Source: Acidaminococcus sp.
GTDB lineage: Bacteria > Bacillota > Negativicutes > Acidaminococcales > Acidaminococcaceae
Reading direction: 5' to 3'
Length of the DNA: 64,000 bases
NCBI GenBank assembly: GCA_022482815.1
Contig: JAKVOM010000001.1
Span: 434,001 to 498,000, forward strand
The notes under the pieces are model-generated. The model worked only from the letters and a program-made list of their open reading frames with translations. It was not told the origin of the DNA and searched no databases. Position 1 is the first letter of the stretch. Each line of letters begins with the position of its first letter. Made by a program: the position numbers and the translations under genes. Of the stretch, positions 41,458-50,089 are shown in pieces.

Positions 41458-42672
41458 TTATAGAATCAAGATATTGACTTCAGTCCCTGCAGGCAGTGCC
41501 GGGGAGCCGCCCGGAATAGCCACAAGACAATTACAATTCAGCATGGAATAAATGGCACCGGAAGAATGACCTTCTTTAGAGGTAGGCAGTGTCACATGTC
41601 CGTTTCGGCAGCAGCCGCGAATAAAGCGGTCTCCTCTGCTGGCCTTTAAGAAAGGCGTATCCAGGACAGCTTTCCCGGAGGGCAGAAAAATATCCGCGTC
41701 CTGTTCCATCGTGTTAAAGAGCGGCCGGGCCAACAGTTCAAACGTAGCAGCCGAAGCAAATGGATTCCCTGAAAGGGAAAGCAGCGGCTTTCCTTTAACC
41801 ATACTGAAAATCGCCGGAGATCCCGGTTTCATCATGATGCCTTGGAAAATGATTTCTGCCTGCAGCTTTTCCAGTACTTCCGGCAGTACATCTTTTTGTC
41901 CGACCGAAACTCCGCCCGTTGTGATTACCACATCACTGTTGGCCAGCAGTTCCTCTATCTTTTTCTGAATCAGGTCAGCATCATCGTCTTCCTGGCAGAC
42001 ATCTGCAACAGGAATTCCCAGCTCTTTCATCCGGGCATTCAGAAAGACCGCATTGAAACCATAGATTTTTCCGGGAGGAAGTTCTTTGCAAAATGGAGAA
42101 ACAACTTCACTTCCTGTTACGAGCAGAGAGACTTTCGGCTTCTTCCACACGACAGCTTCCGTGATGCCGGCGCTGGCAAGGATTCCGACGGCCGCCGCAT
42201 CCAGTCTCGTGCCAGGATTCATGAGCACGTCCCCGCGATGATAGTCGGAGCCCTGAAGTACATAGTTCTGGTAAGGCAGCACTTTGGCATAAATGGAGAC
42301 TGTTTTCTCACCATAATCGGTATCTTCCTGTCGGATGACACAATCGGCCCCTTTCGGCAGCATCGCCCCGGTCATGACCCGTACTGCCGTTCCGGGGGTA
42401 ACCTGCTGCACCGGTACTGAACCTGCAAACACCTTATCTATCACTTTCAATAGAACCGGATGCTCAGATGACGCATTCGCAATGTCTGCGGCACGCAGTG
42501 CGTAGCCGTCCAGCGGAGACCGCGGGAAGGGAGGTAAATCACCGGGCGCTGTAATTTTCTCGGCAAGGACGTATCCCTGCAGCTCTGTCAGATTTCGGTG
42601 CACCTTCTCCAAGGGCCGCACAGTCTCCTGAATCAGCGCAATTGCACGCTGTAGTGTGATATCAGTTTCCAT
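41458..42672 (-). CDS. moeA: Molybdopterin molybdenumtransferase MoeA
   Basis: This 404-residue MoeA inserts molybdate into adenylated molybdopterin. Domain signatures are PLDGYALRAADIA (about residues 48-60), GTAVRVMTGAMLPKGADCVIRQED, LVTGSEVV, TTGGVSVGQKDVLPEVL (about 250-266), SLSGNPFASAATFELL (about 295-310) and a C-terminal domain IV ending EVNILIL. It is encoded 66 bp downstream of the molybdoenzyme gene with a GGAGG ribosome site. A second MoeA-like protein lies across the divergent promoter region at 46444. Confidence 0.95.
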   Translation of the reverse strand: METDITLQRAIALIQETVRPLEKVHRNLTELQGYVLAEKITAPGDLPPFPRSPLDGYALRAADIANASSEHPVLLKVIDKVFAGSVPVQQVTPGTAVRVMTGAMLPKGADCVIRQEDTDYGEKTVSIYAKVLPYQNYVLQGSDYHRGDVLMNPGTRLDAAAVGILASAGITEAVVWKKPKVSLLVTGSEVVSPFCKELPPGKIYGFNAVFLNARMKELGIPVADVCQEDDDADLIQKKIEELLANSDVVITTGGVSVGQKDVLPEVLEKLQAEIIFQGIMMKPGSPAIFSMVKGKPLLSLSGNPFASAATFELLARPLFNTMEQDADIFLPSGKAVLDTPFLKASRGDRFIRGCCRNGHVTLPTSKEGHSSGAIYSMLNCNCLVAIPGGSPALPAGTEVNILIL

Positions 42673-42738
42673 CAGATTTCCTCCGCTCTATGTAAAAGTT
42701 CAAGAAAGGGCTGCCGCGTGCTGCAGCAGCCCCATGTT

Positions 42739-44988
42739 TTATTCATTGATTGTCTTTACAACGTGATAATATTCATCCGGGCCTTCAGGTTTGAAGTGAG
42801 CCGGCGGATCAGCCGGGTATACTTTTGCTAAAAAGCCGCCGCGCAGACCTACGACGCCCTGCTCCCGGTCAAGGTTCCAGTCGTCATCCGGAATAATCAG
42901 GCCATCGTTGCACTCCATTGCCCCGGAAAAAGCGGTTTCGGGGCCGCCCGGCAGTTCCGGGAACCACCATCCGTGCGGTACTCTGATGGTACCAACCGGT
43001 TCGCCCGGATCCGATTTAACCATAGCCTTCAGCCTTCCGGCCACACTTTCAACCCAAATCCACTGATGGTTCTTCAATCCATATTTAGCTACGTCATCCG
43101 GATGCAGGAATACTTCCGGCCAGGGCTGCTTCTTTCTCAGCGACGGAATCTGGCGCAGGTTGGTCAGATAATTAAAGCCATCACGAATACCGACAAAAAC
43201 TTCCAGCGGATATTCTTTTTTGATAGGCCCGGTTGCTCTCTGGGACTGTTCCGGTTCACGGTAATAAGGGAGCGGGTCGTACCCCAGCCATTTGAGAGCA
43301 GTACTGTACAGTTCAATCTTGCCGGTCGGTGTGGCAAAGCCATTTTCCGTTGCCAATGGATCGATTGTCCTGGATGGAGGAATAACGTGCTGTTTTGAAA
43401 TTTCCTTGAATGTCTTTCCTGTCTTCCGGATTCTCCAATCGATAACTTCTTCAAAGTCCTTCCACGGGAAGTATTTACCTAAGCCCATCCGATCAGCAAG
43501 GCCCTTGATAACAAAGTACTGGTGCTTAACTTCTCCCACCGGCTTCAGCACCTGCTGCTGCGTAATCGCACTGGGTGTATGATCCAGTTGTCGGAAACCA
43601 ATTCTTTCAAGGTAATAATCAGAAGGCAGCACATAATCCGCCAATTGTGCCGTCGGTGTCATCCAGTGGTCAAAAACAACAATGAGGTCCAAATTCATAA
43701 GACCCTCATAGATACCATTCTGGTTGCAGTAACTCATCAGTGTATTGGTACCAGAATTGAACAAGGCCTTAATGGGATAAGGCTTTCCCGTCCGCATAGC
43801 CCGGAACGTAGCCGGAGGATTAGCCATGAAGCTGGCCAGCAAGTTATAATACTCCAGACCATAGACACGCTTATTCGGCTCCTTAAAAGGTTCATACCCT
43901 TTGTAGGAAAACAGCGGATATTCCTCCGTACCCAGCAGTTTACTCTGCTGCTCGGGAGAAAGCAAATCATACCGTTCGATATTGGAAACAGGTTCGATAT
44001 CCGGGTCATAGTGACTCAGGATTTCACTCTTATTGAGATAACCACAAACACTCATCAAAATATCCTGCAGGCGAATCAGTGACGTGGAGTTAACCTGCAT
44101 ATCAGGAATCGGACCCCATGGAATGATGCTGGGGCCTTCCGTAGCATACATCCGGGCCGCCTTGGCAATATCTTCAGCCTTACATTCGGTAATCTCGGCC
44201 ACCCGTTCCAGCGGATATTCGTCGGCACGTTTTTTGAGTTCGTCAAAACCATAGCAATATTTCTCCACAAAGGCTTTGTCGTACAGTCCTTCATTCAGAA
44301 TAACGTTCAAAAAGCCCAGCAGCATGGCTGCATCTGTGCCAAAGCGCAGGCGCAGGTGGATGTCGGCATCCCTTGCGTTAATGGAAGGACGAGGATCAAG
44401 CACAATCAATTTAGCCCCTCGTGCCCTTGCCTTTTTTAATTTTGCATATTCACCGGCCCAGTTATTCGGATGAGGATTATGACCGACCAAAAGAATGCAA
44501 TTTGCTTTTGCATAATTTTCCATAATATGGGTGCCATAAGTCAGCCGATGGACCTGCAGGGTATTTCCAAGGCACAAATGCTGTCCGGTAATCCAGTTCG
44601 GCGTCCCGATGACGTTGGCAAAGCGGCGCCACATACCCTGCTGCCGTCCCTGGTTCGTTTCCGTCCCCGAAAAGACAATGGATTCTGCCCCATATTTCTT
44701 CTTAATATCCATCATTTTCTGAGCGATTTCATCCAAGGCCTGGTCCCAGGAAATCCGCTCCCACTTTTGTTCGCCGCGATTGGAACCGACATTTTTCAAA
44801 GGATGAATGATGCGCGATGGATTATGAATATACTCATTCCAATAACGAACTTTGGAGCAAATGGCGGACGGATCGGGAACACCGCGCAGCCGAATCAGCT
44901 TACCGTCCTCGAGATCTGCTTCCAGCGTGCAGTCATTGTCACAGACTTTGCAGACAAGATGCTTGGTTTCATACTTTTTCTCTCCCAT
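42739..44988 (-). CDS. Molybdopterin-dependent oxidoreductase (DMSO reductase family), substrate unknown
   Basis: This 749-residue cytoplasmic-type protein has no Tat signal. The N-terminal 4Fe-4S motif has cysteines 13, 16, 20 and 44 (CX2CX3CX23C). Conserved blocks for bis-MGD binding follow (IVFSGTETNQGR, LLVGHNPHPNNW, LIVLDPRPSINARDADIHL, NSGTNTL). Cys139 in GQHLCLGN lies where family members carry the metal ligand, so a Cys-ligated Mo or W is likely. The C-terminal MopB domain holds HPDDVAKYGLKNHQWIWVES. No iron-sulfur or membrane partner is nearby. Candidate relatives include acetylene hydratase-like and other single-subunit members. The whole cofactor operon follows it. Confidence 0.9.
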   Translation of the reverse strand: MGEKKYETKHLVCKVCDNDCTLEADLEDGKLIRLRGVPDPSAICSKVRYWNEYIHNPSRIIHPLKNVGSNRGEQKWERISWDQALDEIAQKMMDIKKKYGAESIVFSGTETNQGRQQGMWRRFANVIGTPNWITGQHLCLGNTLQVHRLTYGTHIMENYAKANCILLVGHNPHPNNWAGEYAKLKKARARGAKLIVLDPRPSINARDADIHLRLRFGTDAAMLLGFLNVILNEGLYDKAFVEKYCYGFDELKKRADEYPLERVAEITECKAEDIAKAARMYATEGPSIIPWGPIPDMQVNSTSLIRLQDILMSVCGYLNKSEILSHYDPDIEPVSNIERYDLLSPEQQSKLLGTEEYPLFSYKGYEPFKEPNKRVYGLEYYNLLASFMANPPATFRAMRTGKPYPIKALFNSGTNTLMSYCNQNGIYEGLMNLDLIVVFDHWMTPTAQLADYVLPSDYYLERIGFRQLDHTPSAITQQQVLKPVGEVKHQYFVIKGLADRMGLGKYFPWKDFEEVIDWRIRKTGKTFKEISKQHVIPPSRTIDPLATENGFATPTGKIELYSTALKWLGYDPLPYYREPEQSQRATGPIKKEYPLEVFVGIRDGFNYLTNLRQIPSLRKKQPWPEVFLHPDDVAKYGLKNHQWIWVESVAGRLKAMVKSDPGEPVGTIRVPHGWWFPELPGGPETAFSGAMECNDGLIIPDDDWNLDREQGVVGLRGGFLAKVYPADPPAHFKPEGPDEYYHVVKTINE

Positions 44989-45031
44989 AAGGTACCCTCC
45001 CTTATTGTTAACTTATCCGTACTTGTAGAGC

Positions 45032-45100
45032 TACGTATTTTGTACTACGTACTACATTATCTTTACTGTCAATTATAGGAGAAATCCATGTAAAAATCAA
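45032..45100 (-). promoter_or_regulatory. Promoter and operator candidate of the molybdoenzyme operon
   Basis: On the minus strand, TTGATT (45095-45100) and TATAAT (45072-45077) are 17 bp apart. Just downstream, on the plus strand, GTACTAC is repeated head to tail at 45042-45055, and TACGTA occurs at 45032-45037 and 45046-45051, 14 bp apart. The positions suit repression by a regulator bound over the transcript start, plausibly the neighbouring FadR-type protein. Confidence 0.6.
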
Positions 45101-45194
45101 CTGCAATTCAGGATATTCTGAATTTTTCTCTACAATTTACAGTTTTTATTTTAAGATATATTGACATTTTTTATTTTCGATAGTAGAATTTGAG

Positions 45195-45235
45195 AAAAAG
45201 TAAATGTAGAACATTCTATGTTTTACTTACTTTTT
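45195..45235. promoter_or_regulatory. Imperfect dyad in the divergent intergenic region
   Basis: AAAAAGTAA (45195-45203) and TTACTTTTT (45227-45235) flank a smaller dyad, TAGAACATTCTA (45207-45218). It lies midway between the two divergent promoters and is a candidate regulator site. Confidence 0.45.
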
Positions 45236-45303
45236 CGACTCATATTTACAATCTATAAACTGCCAACATTGTGTGTCAGCACGGTGCTATACCGCAGATT
45301 TGC

Positions 45304-45364
45304 TTGTGAATTTTTCTTCCCATTGATATAATGAACAAGTATGAATGATGGACATACTTTGTTC
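45304..45364 (+). promoter_or_regulatory. Promoter and dyad of the GntR-family regulator
   Basis: TTGTGA (45304-45309) and TATAAT (45327-45332) are 17 bp apart. Directly after the -10 box, GAACAAGTATG and CATACTTTGTTC form a near-perfect dyad (45333-45364), well placed for autoregulation. Confidence 0.6.
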
Positions 45365-45405
45365 AACATAAAGCAGTTATTGATGAGAAGAAAGGTTTAC
45401 AGGCT

Positions 45406-46140
45406 ATGGAAAAAGATAACGAAAGTAAAAGCTTGGATACGATGTTCGCTCCCCTGCCAAAAGGGAATATTTCCGATATCATCAAAGAGCGCATCACCGA
45501 TGCCATCTTAAATGGTGAACTCAAACCCGGTGACAAGCTGCCAACAGAAGTAGAGTTCAGTGAAAAACTCCACGTCGGCCGCAATGCCGTTCGGGAAGCC
45601 ATCAAAGTACTGGTTGCTTTCGGTGTTCTTGAAATCCGCCGTTCAGAGGGAACGTTTGTTGTAAAAGAATTCAAGCCAAAATTGATTGATCCATTGTTAT
45701 ATGGACTGGCACTCTCGAAAAAATCGCAGGAAGAGTTTCTTGAATTCAAGATTGCCTTGTTCTGCTCCATCCTTTACATCCTGAGCTTGAATGCTACAGA
45801 GGATGACCTTAAGCAGCTGGAGCAATACTGCGAAACCTTCAGAAAAGCCATGAATAATCCTCAAGTCTCCCTTGAGGAAAAATACAAGGCTTGTCTTGAC
45901 TACCAAACTTTTTTAGGCCAGGCTACGCACAATCCCATGGTAATGGAACTTAATTCCATTAATATCAAGATTTGTGATTTCCATCGCCGTCTTATGATCA
46001 GGAGATCTCTTGAGCAAGGCAAACCCAACGCTTTGCCTGACTCCTACATCAAGGATATTAAGATGGTGCGGGCTCACGACCGCGCAGCAATTCCCAAACT
46101 GCTTGACGAAAAGCTGGCTATGTGGAGAACGCTGGAATAA
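45406..46140 (+). CDS. GntR/FadR-family transcriptional regulator
   Basis: This 244-residue protein has a winged helix at about residues 20-88 with LPTEVEFSEKLHVGRNAVREAIKVLVAFGVLEIRRSEGTFV. A helical FCD ligand-binding domain follows (about 105-235), with FLEFKIALFCSILYILSLNA near its start. FadR-type regulators respond to small carboxylates. It is divergent from the molybdoenzyme operon and upstream of the Mo transport genes, so it probably links their expression to the enzyme's substrate or product. Confidence 0.92.
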   Translation: MEKDNESKSLDTMFAPLPKGNISDIIKERITDAILNGELKPGDKLPTEVEFSEKLHVGRNAVREAIKVLVAFGVLEIRRSEGTFVVKEFKPKLIDPLLYGLALSKKSQEEFLEFKIALFCSILYILSLNATEDDLKQLEQYCETFRKAMNNPQVSLEEKYKACLDYQTFLGQATHNPMVMELNSINIKICDFHRRLMIRRSLEQGKPNALPDSYIKDIKMVRAHDRAAIPKLLDEKLAMWRTLE

Positions 46141-46195
46141 CAATTTTACAGATTAAGTTCCACAATCACTGACGAATATTCATTTTTTCCTTATA

Positions 46196-46345
46196 GATTG
46201 CTCCGAGCAAAAGTATCTAAGGGACGCTGTTGGTCCTATGACACTGCGCCGAGCTGCCGTTAAAACAGCTCCGGAGTCGTTTTGGAAACGAAGCGGCTTT
46301 CCTTTTCACGAGAAGGAGTCATACAAAGGACGATGGGAAAAGTAT
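46196..46345 (+). ncRNA. Candidate molybdenum cofactor (Moco) riboswitch
   Basis: The segment contains CTCCGAGCAAAAGT, hairpin GGAC-GCTGTTG-GTCC, CCTATGACA, hairpin GAGCTGCCGTTAAAACAGCTC, the closing CGGAG, hairpin TCGTTTTGGAAACGA, GCGGCTT, a CCTTTTCACGAGAAGG hairpin and GACGATGGGAA. The order of helices and the GACGATGGGAA end recall the Moco RNA motif, which senses the cofactor upstream of Mo genes. The genes downstream are a MoeA-like protein and modABC, and a terminator lies between. A covariance-model search would settle the family. Confidence 0.68.
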
Positions 46346-46373
46346 ATTCCTGTAATTGTGCACCTTTATGAAT

Positions 46374-46402
46374 GACTGCCCTCTCGGGCAGTCTATTTTT
46401 TT
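46374..46402 (+). terminator. Terminator between the riboswitch candidate and its gene
   Basis: The perfect 8-bp stem GACTGCCC/GGGCAGTC with a TCTC loop is followed by TATTTTTTT. It lies 40 bp before the MoeA-like coding start. It could be a ligand-controlled attenuator, or simply end the regulator transcript. Confidence 0.8.
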
Positions 46403-46443
46403 ACAATCAATCCAGTTGCAATAAGGTAAGGAGGTACAATTTT

Positions 46444-47463
46444 ATGAAATTGATTCCTACAGAGGAAGCTGTGGGGCACATTCTCTGCCATGATTTAACG
46501 CAGATTATCCGGGGAGAATTCAAGGGACCACGTTTTCGTAAGGGCCATGTTGTCACAAAGGAGGATATTCCTGTCCTCCTTTCCATGGGTAAGGAACGCC
46601 TTTACGTATGGGAAGTGACGCCTGATATGATTCACGAAGACGACGCGGCAAAGCGGCTTGCTGCCCTTTGTGGACACAAGAATATGAAGTGGAGTGAGCC
46701 CAAAGAGGGAAAGATAGAAATAAAGGCTGCCTGCGACGGCTTCTTCCGTGTCGCTTCGCAGCGCCTGATCCAGGTCAACTCTTCTCCGGAAGCCATGATT
46801 GCCACCCGCAAGGGAAACACGGCAGTCCGTGCCGGTCAAAAGCTGGCAGGAACCCGTATTATTCCCCTTGCCATCAAGGAAGAGCTCTTAAAAAACATTG
46901 AAGCAGCAGCCGGGACATCTCCGTTGCTTGAAGTTTTGCCTTTTGTGAAGAAAACGGCCGTCATCATCGCTACAGGCAATGAGGTACTGAAGGGACGTAT
47001 CAAGGATACTTTCTCCCCCGTTGTGAAAGAAAAGCTCGAGGCCTACGGTATCCGTACCTTATCCGTTCTCTACTCCGGCGATGGAGCGGATAACGTAGCG
47101 GCCTATATTAAAAAAGCAAAAGAACTGAATCCTGATATCGTGATTTGCACCGGCGGTATGAGCGTCGACCCCGATGATACGACTCCGGCCGGAATCAGAA
47201 AATCCGGGGCTGAAATTATCACTTACGGCGCTCCGGTGCTTCCGGGTGCTATGTTCCTCCTCGCATACGCTAAAGACGGTACTCCCATTCTGGGGCTGCC
47301 GGGCTGCGTCATGTTCGCCAATGCCACTATTTTTGATTTAGTGCTTCCGTATATCGCCGCAGATGTCCCGATGACGAAAACTGATTTTGCAGCGATGGGT
47401 GAAGGAGGACTTTGTCTGGGCTGCCCGGTATGCCACTATCCAATCTGCCCATTTGGAAAATAA
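46444..47463 (+). CDS. MoeA-like molybdopterin-binding protein with cysteine-rich tail
   Basis: The protein has 339 residues; the ATG at 46444 follows AAGGAGG. The N-terminal half resembles the MoeA N-terminal region (AVGHILCHDLTQIIRGEFKGPRFRKGHVV). The MoCF domain has VIIATGNEVLKGRIKDTF, ICTGGMSVDPDDTTPAGI and LGLPGCVMFANATIFDLVLP. The MoeA domain IV is missing. Instead, the last 16 residues hold four cysteines (324, 327, 330 and 335; CX2CX2CX4C), likely to bind a metal or an Fe-S cluster. It lies upstream of modABC, so it may sense or deliver molybdopterin or molybdate. Confidence 0.85.
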   Translation: MKLIPTEEAVGHILCHDLTQIIRGEFKGPRFRKGHVVTKEDIPVLLSMGKERLYVWEVTPDMIHEDDAAKRLAALCGHKNMKWSEPKEGKIEIKAACDGFFRVASQRLIQVNSSPEAMIATRKGNTAVRAGQKLAGTRIIPLAIKEELLKNIEAAAGTSPLLEVLPFVKKTAVIIATGNEVLKGRIKDTFSPVVKEKLEAYGIRTLSVLYSGDGADNVAAYIKKAKELNPDIVICTGGMSVDPDDTTPAGIRKSGAEIITYGAPVLPGAMFLLAYAKDGTPILGLPGCVMFANATIFDLVLPYIAADVPMTKTDFAAMGEGGLCLGCPVCHYPICPFGK

Positions 47464-47495
47464 AATACCAAAACTAAGGAGAAAGGGGTTTTATT

Positions 47496-48326
47496 ATGAA
47501 AAAGCAATTAGGAATTTCATTACTGTTAGGAGCACTCGCACTCTGCACAGCCTGCGGCAGTAATCAGACAGCACAAAAACCGGCAGCCAAAAAGCCGGTT
47601 GAGCTCAACATTTTTGCCGCGGCTTCCATGACGGAAAGCCTGCAGGATATCCAGAAAAAGTATGAAGCTGCCACTCCCGGCGTAAAGCTGGTACTGACGC
47701 TCGATTCATCCGGAGAACTGAAACGTCAGATTGAATCCGGAGCCGCCTGTGATGTCTTTATCTCGGCCTCTCCGAAACAGATGAATCAGTTGGATAAAGA
47801 AGCAGATCCTAAGCTCAACCCGAAACATCTTGATTTTATCGATCATGCAACTCGTAAAAACTTCCTTGAAAACAAAGTTGTTCTTTCTGTTCCCAAGGGA
47901 AATCCGAAACAAATCAAGAATTTCGATGACCTCATCAAGCGCCTGCCTTCCGGCAGTCTGAAGCTGGCTATCGGGAACCAGGATGTTCCTGTCGGTCAAT
48001 ATACCCAAAAGATTTTTGCCTATTACAAACTGAATCCGTCTGATATCGAATCTTCCTTATCCTATGGTTCCAATGTAAAAGAAGTAACTACACAGGTTAA
48101 AGAAGCACTGGTCGATGCGGGTATCATTTACGGAACAGATGCTGCCGCCGCCAAGCTCCAGGTTATCGACCAGGCAACGCCGGAAATGTGCGGTCAGGTC
48201 ATCTATCCTGTCGCCGTATTGAAAAACAGTGCTCATGCTAAAGAAGCCAAAGCATTTGTTGATTTTCTCAGCTCCGAGGACGCTCAAAAAATCTTCAAGG
48301 AAAAGGGGTTCGCTCCCATTAAATAG
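47496..48326 (+). CDS. modA: Molybdate ABC transporter substrate-binding lipoprotein ModA
   Basis: This 276-residue protein has a lipoprotein signal with the modified Cys near residue 20 (ALCTACGSN). The mature protein shows ModA motifs: LNIFAAASMTESLQDIQKKYE, LTLDSSGELKRQIESGAACDVFISAS and AIGNQDVPVGQYTQ. It captures molybdate or tungstate outside the inner membrane. It starts 32 bp after the MoeA-like gene with AAGGAGA, so both are under the same leader. Confidence 0.94.
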   Translation: MKKQLGISLLLGALALCTACGSNQTAQKPAAKKPVELNIFAAASMTESLQDIQKKYEAATPGVKLVLTLDSSGELKRQIESGAACDVFISASPKQMNQLDKEADPKLNPKHLDFIDHATRKNFLENKVVLSVPKGNPKQIKNFDDLIKRLPSGSLKLAIGNQDVPVGQYTQKIFAYYKLNPSDIESSLSYGSNVKEVTTQVKEALVDAGIIYGTDAAAAKLQVIDQATPEMCGQVIYPVAVLKNSAHAKEAKAFVDFLSSEDAQKIFKEKGFAPIK

Positions 48327-48339
48327 GAGGCTTTGACCT

Positions 48340-49023
48340 ATGGATTGGTACCCTCTTCTCAATTCTCTCAGAATTGCCCTCATATCCACGGTCATTGTCT
48401 TCTTTGCCGGCATTGCCTCCGCGCATTATGTTTCCCGATTTCCCCGTTTGATCAAAGGAATCATAGACATCATATTTACCCTCCCTCTGGTGCTTCCGCC
48501 TACCGTAGTGGGCTGGCTCATTCTTCTGGTACTCGGTCCCAGACACGTCGTAGGCGCTTGGTTCCTTGAACATACGGGACTTCGTCTGGTCATGCAGTGG
48601 TGGTCAGCCATCTTTGCTACCGTAGTCGTTTCTTTTCCCTTGATGTACCGGACAGCCCGCGGTGCTTTTGAAAGTTTCGACGAGACATTATCCGATGCAG
48701 GAAAAACATTGGGACGTTCCGGTACATGGATATTCTGGCACGTCAAAATGCCTTTTTGCCGGCAGGGACTTCTGGCCGGAACCGTACTTGCTTTTGCCCG
48801 TGCTTTAGGCGAGTACGGAGCCACATCCATGGTTGCCGGATACACGCCGGGCCGAACGGCCACAATTTCAACCACGGTCTATCAGCTTTGGCTCATCGAC
48901 AATGACCAGGGCGCATTACAATGGGTTCTGATCAACATTTTTCTTTCATCGATATTTTTGCTCTCCATCAATCTGCTGGAACGGCGTCAGCGTGAAGTCA
49001 GAAAGCGGGGGCTGTCAAAATGA
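48340..49023 (+). CDS. modB: Molybdate ABC transporter permease ModB
   Basis: This 227-residue inner-membrane permease has five or six hydrophobic helices. It carries the coupling motif EYGATSMVAGYTPGRTATIS (about residues 150-169) and LPLVLPPTVVGWLIL, characteristic of ModB. AGGAGG precedes the ATG. The final codons overlap modC by 4 bp. Confidence 0.94.
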   Translation: MDWYPLLNSLRIALISTVIVFFAGIASAHYVSRFPRLIKGIIDIIFTLPLVLPPTVVGWLILLVLGPRHVVGAWFLEHTGLRLVMQWWSAIFATVVVSFPLMYRTARGAFESFDETLSDAGKTLGRSGTWIFWHVKMPFCRQGLLAGTVLAFARALGEYGATSMVAGYTPGRTATISTTVYQLWLIDNDQGALQWVLINIFLSSIFLLSINLLERRQREVRKRGLSK

Positions 49024-50066
49024 GCCTATCTGTAGATATCAAACTCCGGCTCGGTGCTTTTCATCTTGCCGTACAATTTGAAACTACGCAGGGTCCCCTT
49101 GCCCTTTTAGGCGCTTCCGGGTGCGGCAAGTCAATTACACTGCGCTGTATTGCCGGCATTATGACCCCCGACGAAGGGCGAATTCTCCTGGATGGGACTC
49201 CCCTTTTTGACTCAAAGGCAGGAATCAATATTCCTCCCCAAAAACGTCACATCGGGTATCTTTTTCAGCAGTATGCCCTGTTCCCCACGATGACGGTGGA
49301 AGAAAATATCGCTGCAGCCATTTTCAGCAAGAAAGAACAAAAAGAACGGATTCCGCAGCTTTTGGAACAATTTCAACTGACGAAAGAAGCAAAGAAAAAG
49401 CCGTGGCAATTATCCGGAGGTCAGCAGCAGCGTACGGCCCTGGCCCGCATTTTTGCTTCCCGCCCGCAGGCTTTGCTGCTTGATGAACCCTTTTCAGCAC
49501 TTGATTCTTACCTTCGCGGACAAGTCGAAAGCCAACTTTTTGAGACGCTGCAGAACTATTCCGGAAGTGTCATCTGGGTTTCTCATGACTTACGTGAAGT
49601 CTACAGAAACTGCCCGGAAGTATGCGTTATCGACCAGGGGCAGTCACAGCCGCAGTGTACCTTACCGGATCTGTTAAAAAATCCGCAAACCACGGCAGCG
49701 GCAAAACTCTCGGGCTGCCAAAATATTGCGAAAGCTGAATATGAAAACGGGAAAATTAAATTGCCTGAGTGGGGTATCACTCTGCAAGGGAATAAGCGCT
49801 GGGCTCCATCGGTTCATTTTATCGGCTTCAGGGCTGAGCATCTGTATCCTGCCGAAAGTCCAGATGATAACAATACATTTTCCTGTCAAATCCTGCGCAT
49901 TATCCGCGATATTGGAAAAGTTACCTATCAATTAAAACCGCTGACAGCCGGGCCGGAAGCGCGTCCTCTGCAAATGGATCTTTCCGATACACAAAAACAA
50001 GATTACCAAACAGGGGATATCCTGAAAGTTGCGGTAAACACCGAAAATTTGCTGCTTCTCCAGTGA
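49020..50066 (+). CDS. modC: Molybdate ABC transporter ATP-binding protein ModC
   Basis: This 348-residue ATPase has Walker A GASGCGKS (residues 32-39), signature LSGGQQQRTALAR (about 126-138), Walker B ALLLDEPFSALD and the H-loop in VIWVSHDLREV. A C-terminal TOBE/regulatory region of about 110 residues is typical of ModC. It is the last gene of the import operon. An insertion sequence begins 23 bp after its stop, so its original terminator may have been displaced. Confidence 0.94.
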   Translation: MSLSVDIKLRLGAFHLAVQFETTQGPLALLGASGCGKSITLRCIAGIMTPDEGRILLDGTPLFDSKAGINIPPQKRHIGYLFQQYALFPTMTVEENIAAAIFSKKEQKERIPQLLEQFQLTKEAKKKPWQLSGGQQQRTALARIFASRPQALLLDEPFSALDSYLRGQVESQLFETLQNYSGSVIWVSHDLREVYRNCPEVCVIDQGQSQPQCTLPDLLKNPQTTAAAKLSGCQNIAKAEYENGKIKLPEWGITLQGNKRWAPSVHFIGFRAEHLYPAESPDDNNTFSCQILRIIRDIGKVTYQLKPLTAGPEARPLQMDLSDTQKQDYQTGDILKVAVNTENLLLLQ

Positions 50067-50089
50067 GCAAGAGAGCTCGTATTACAAAC

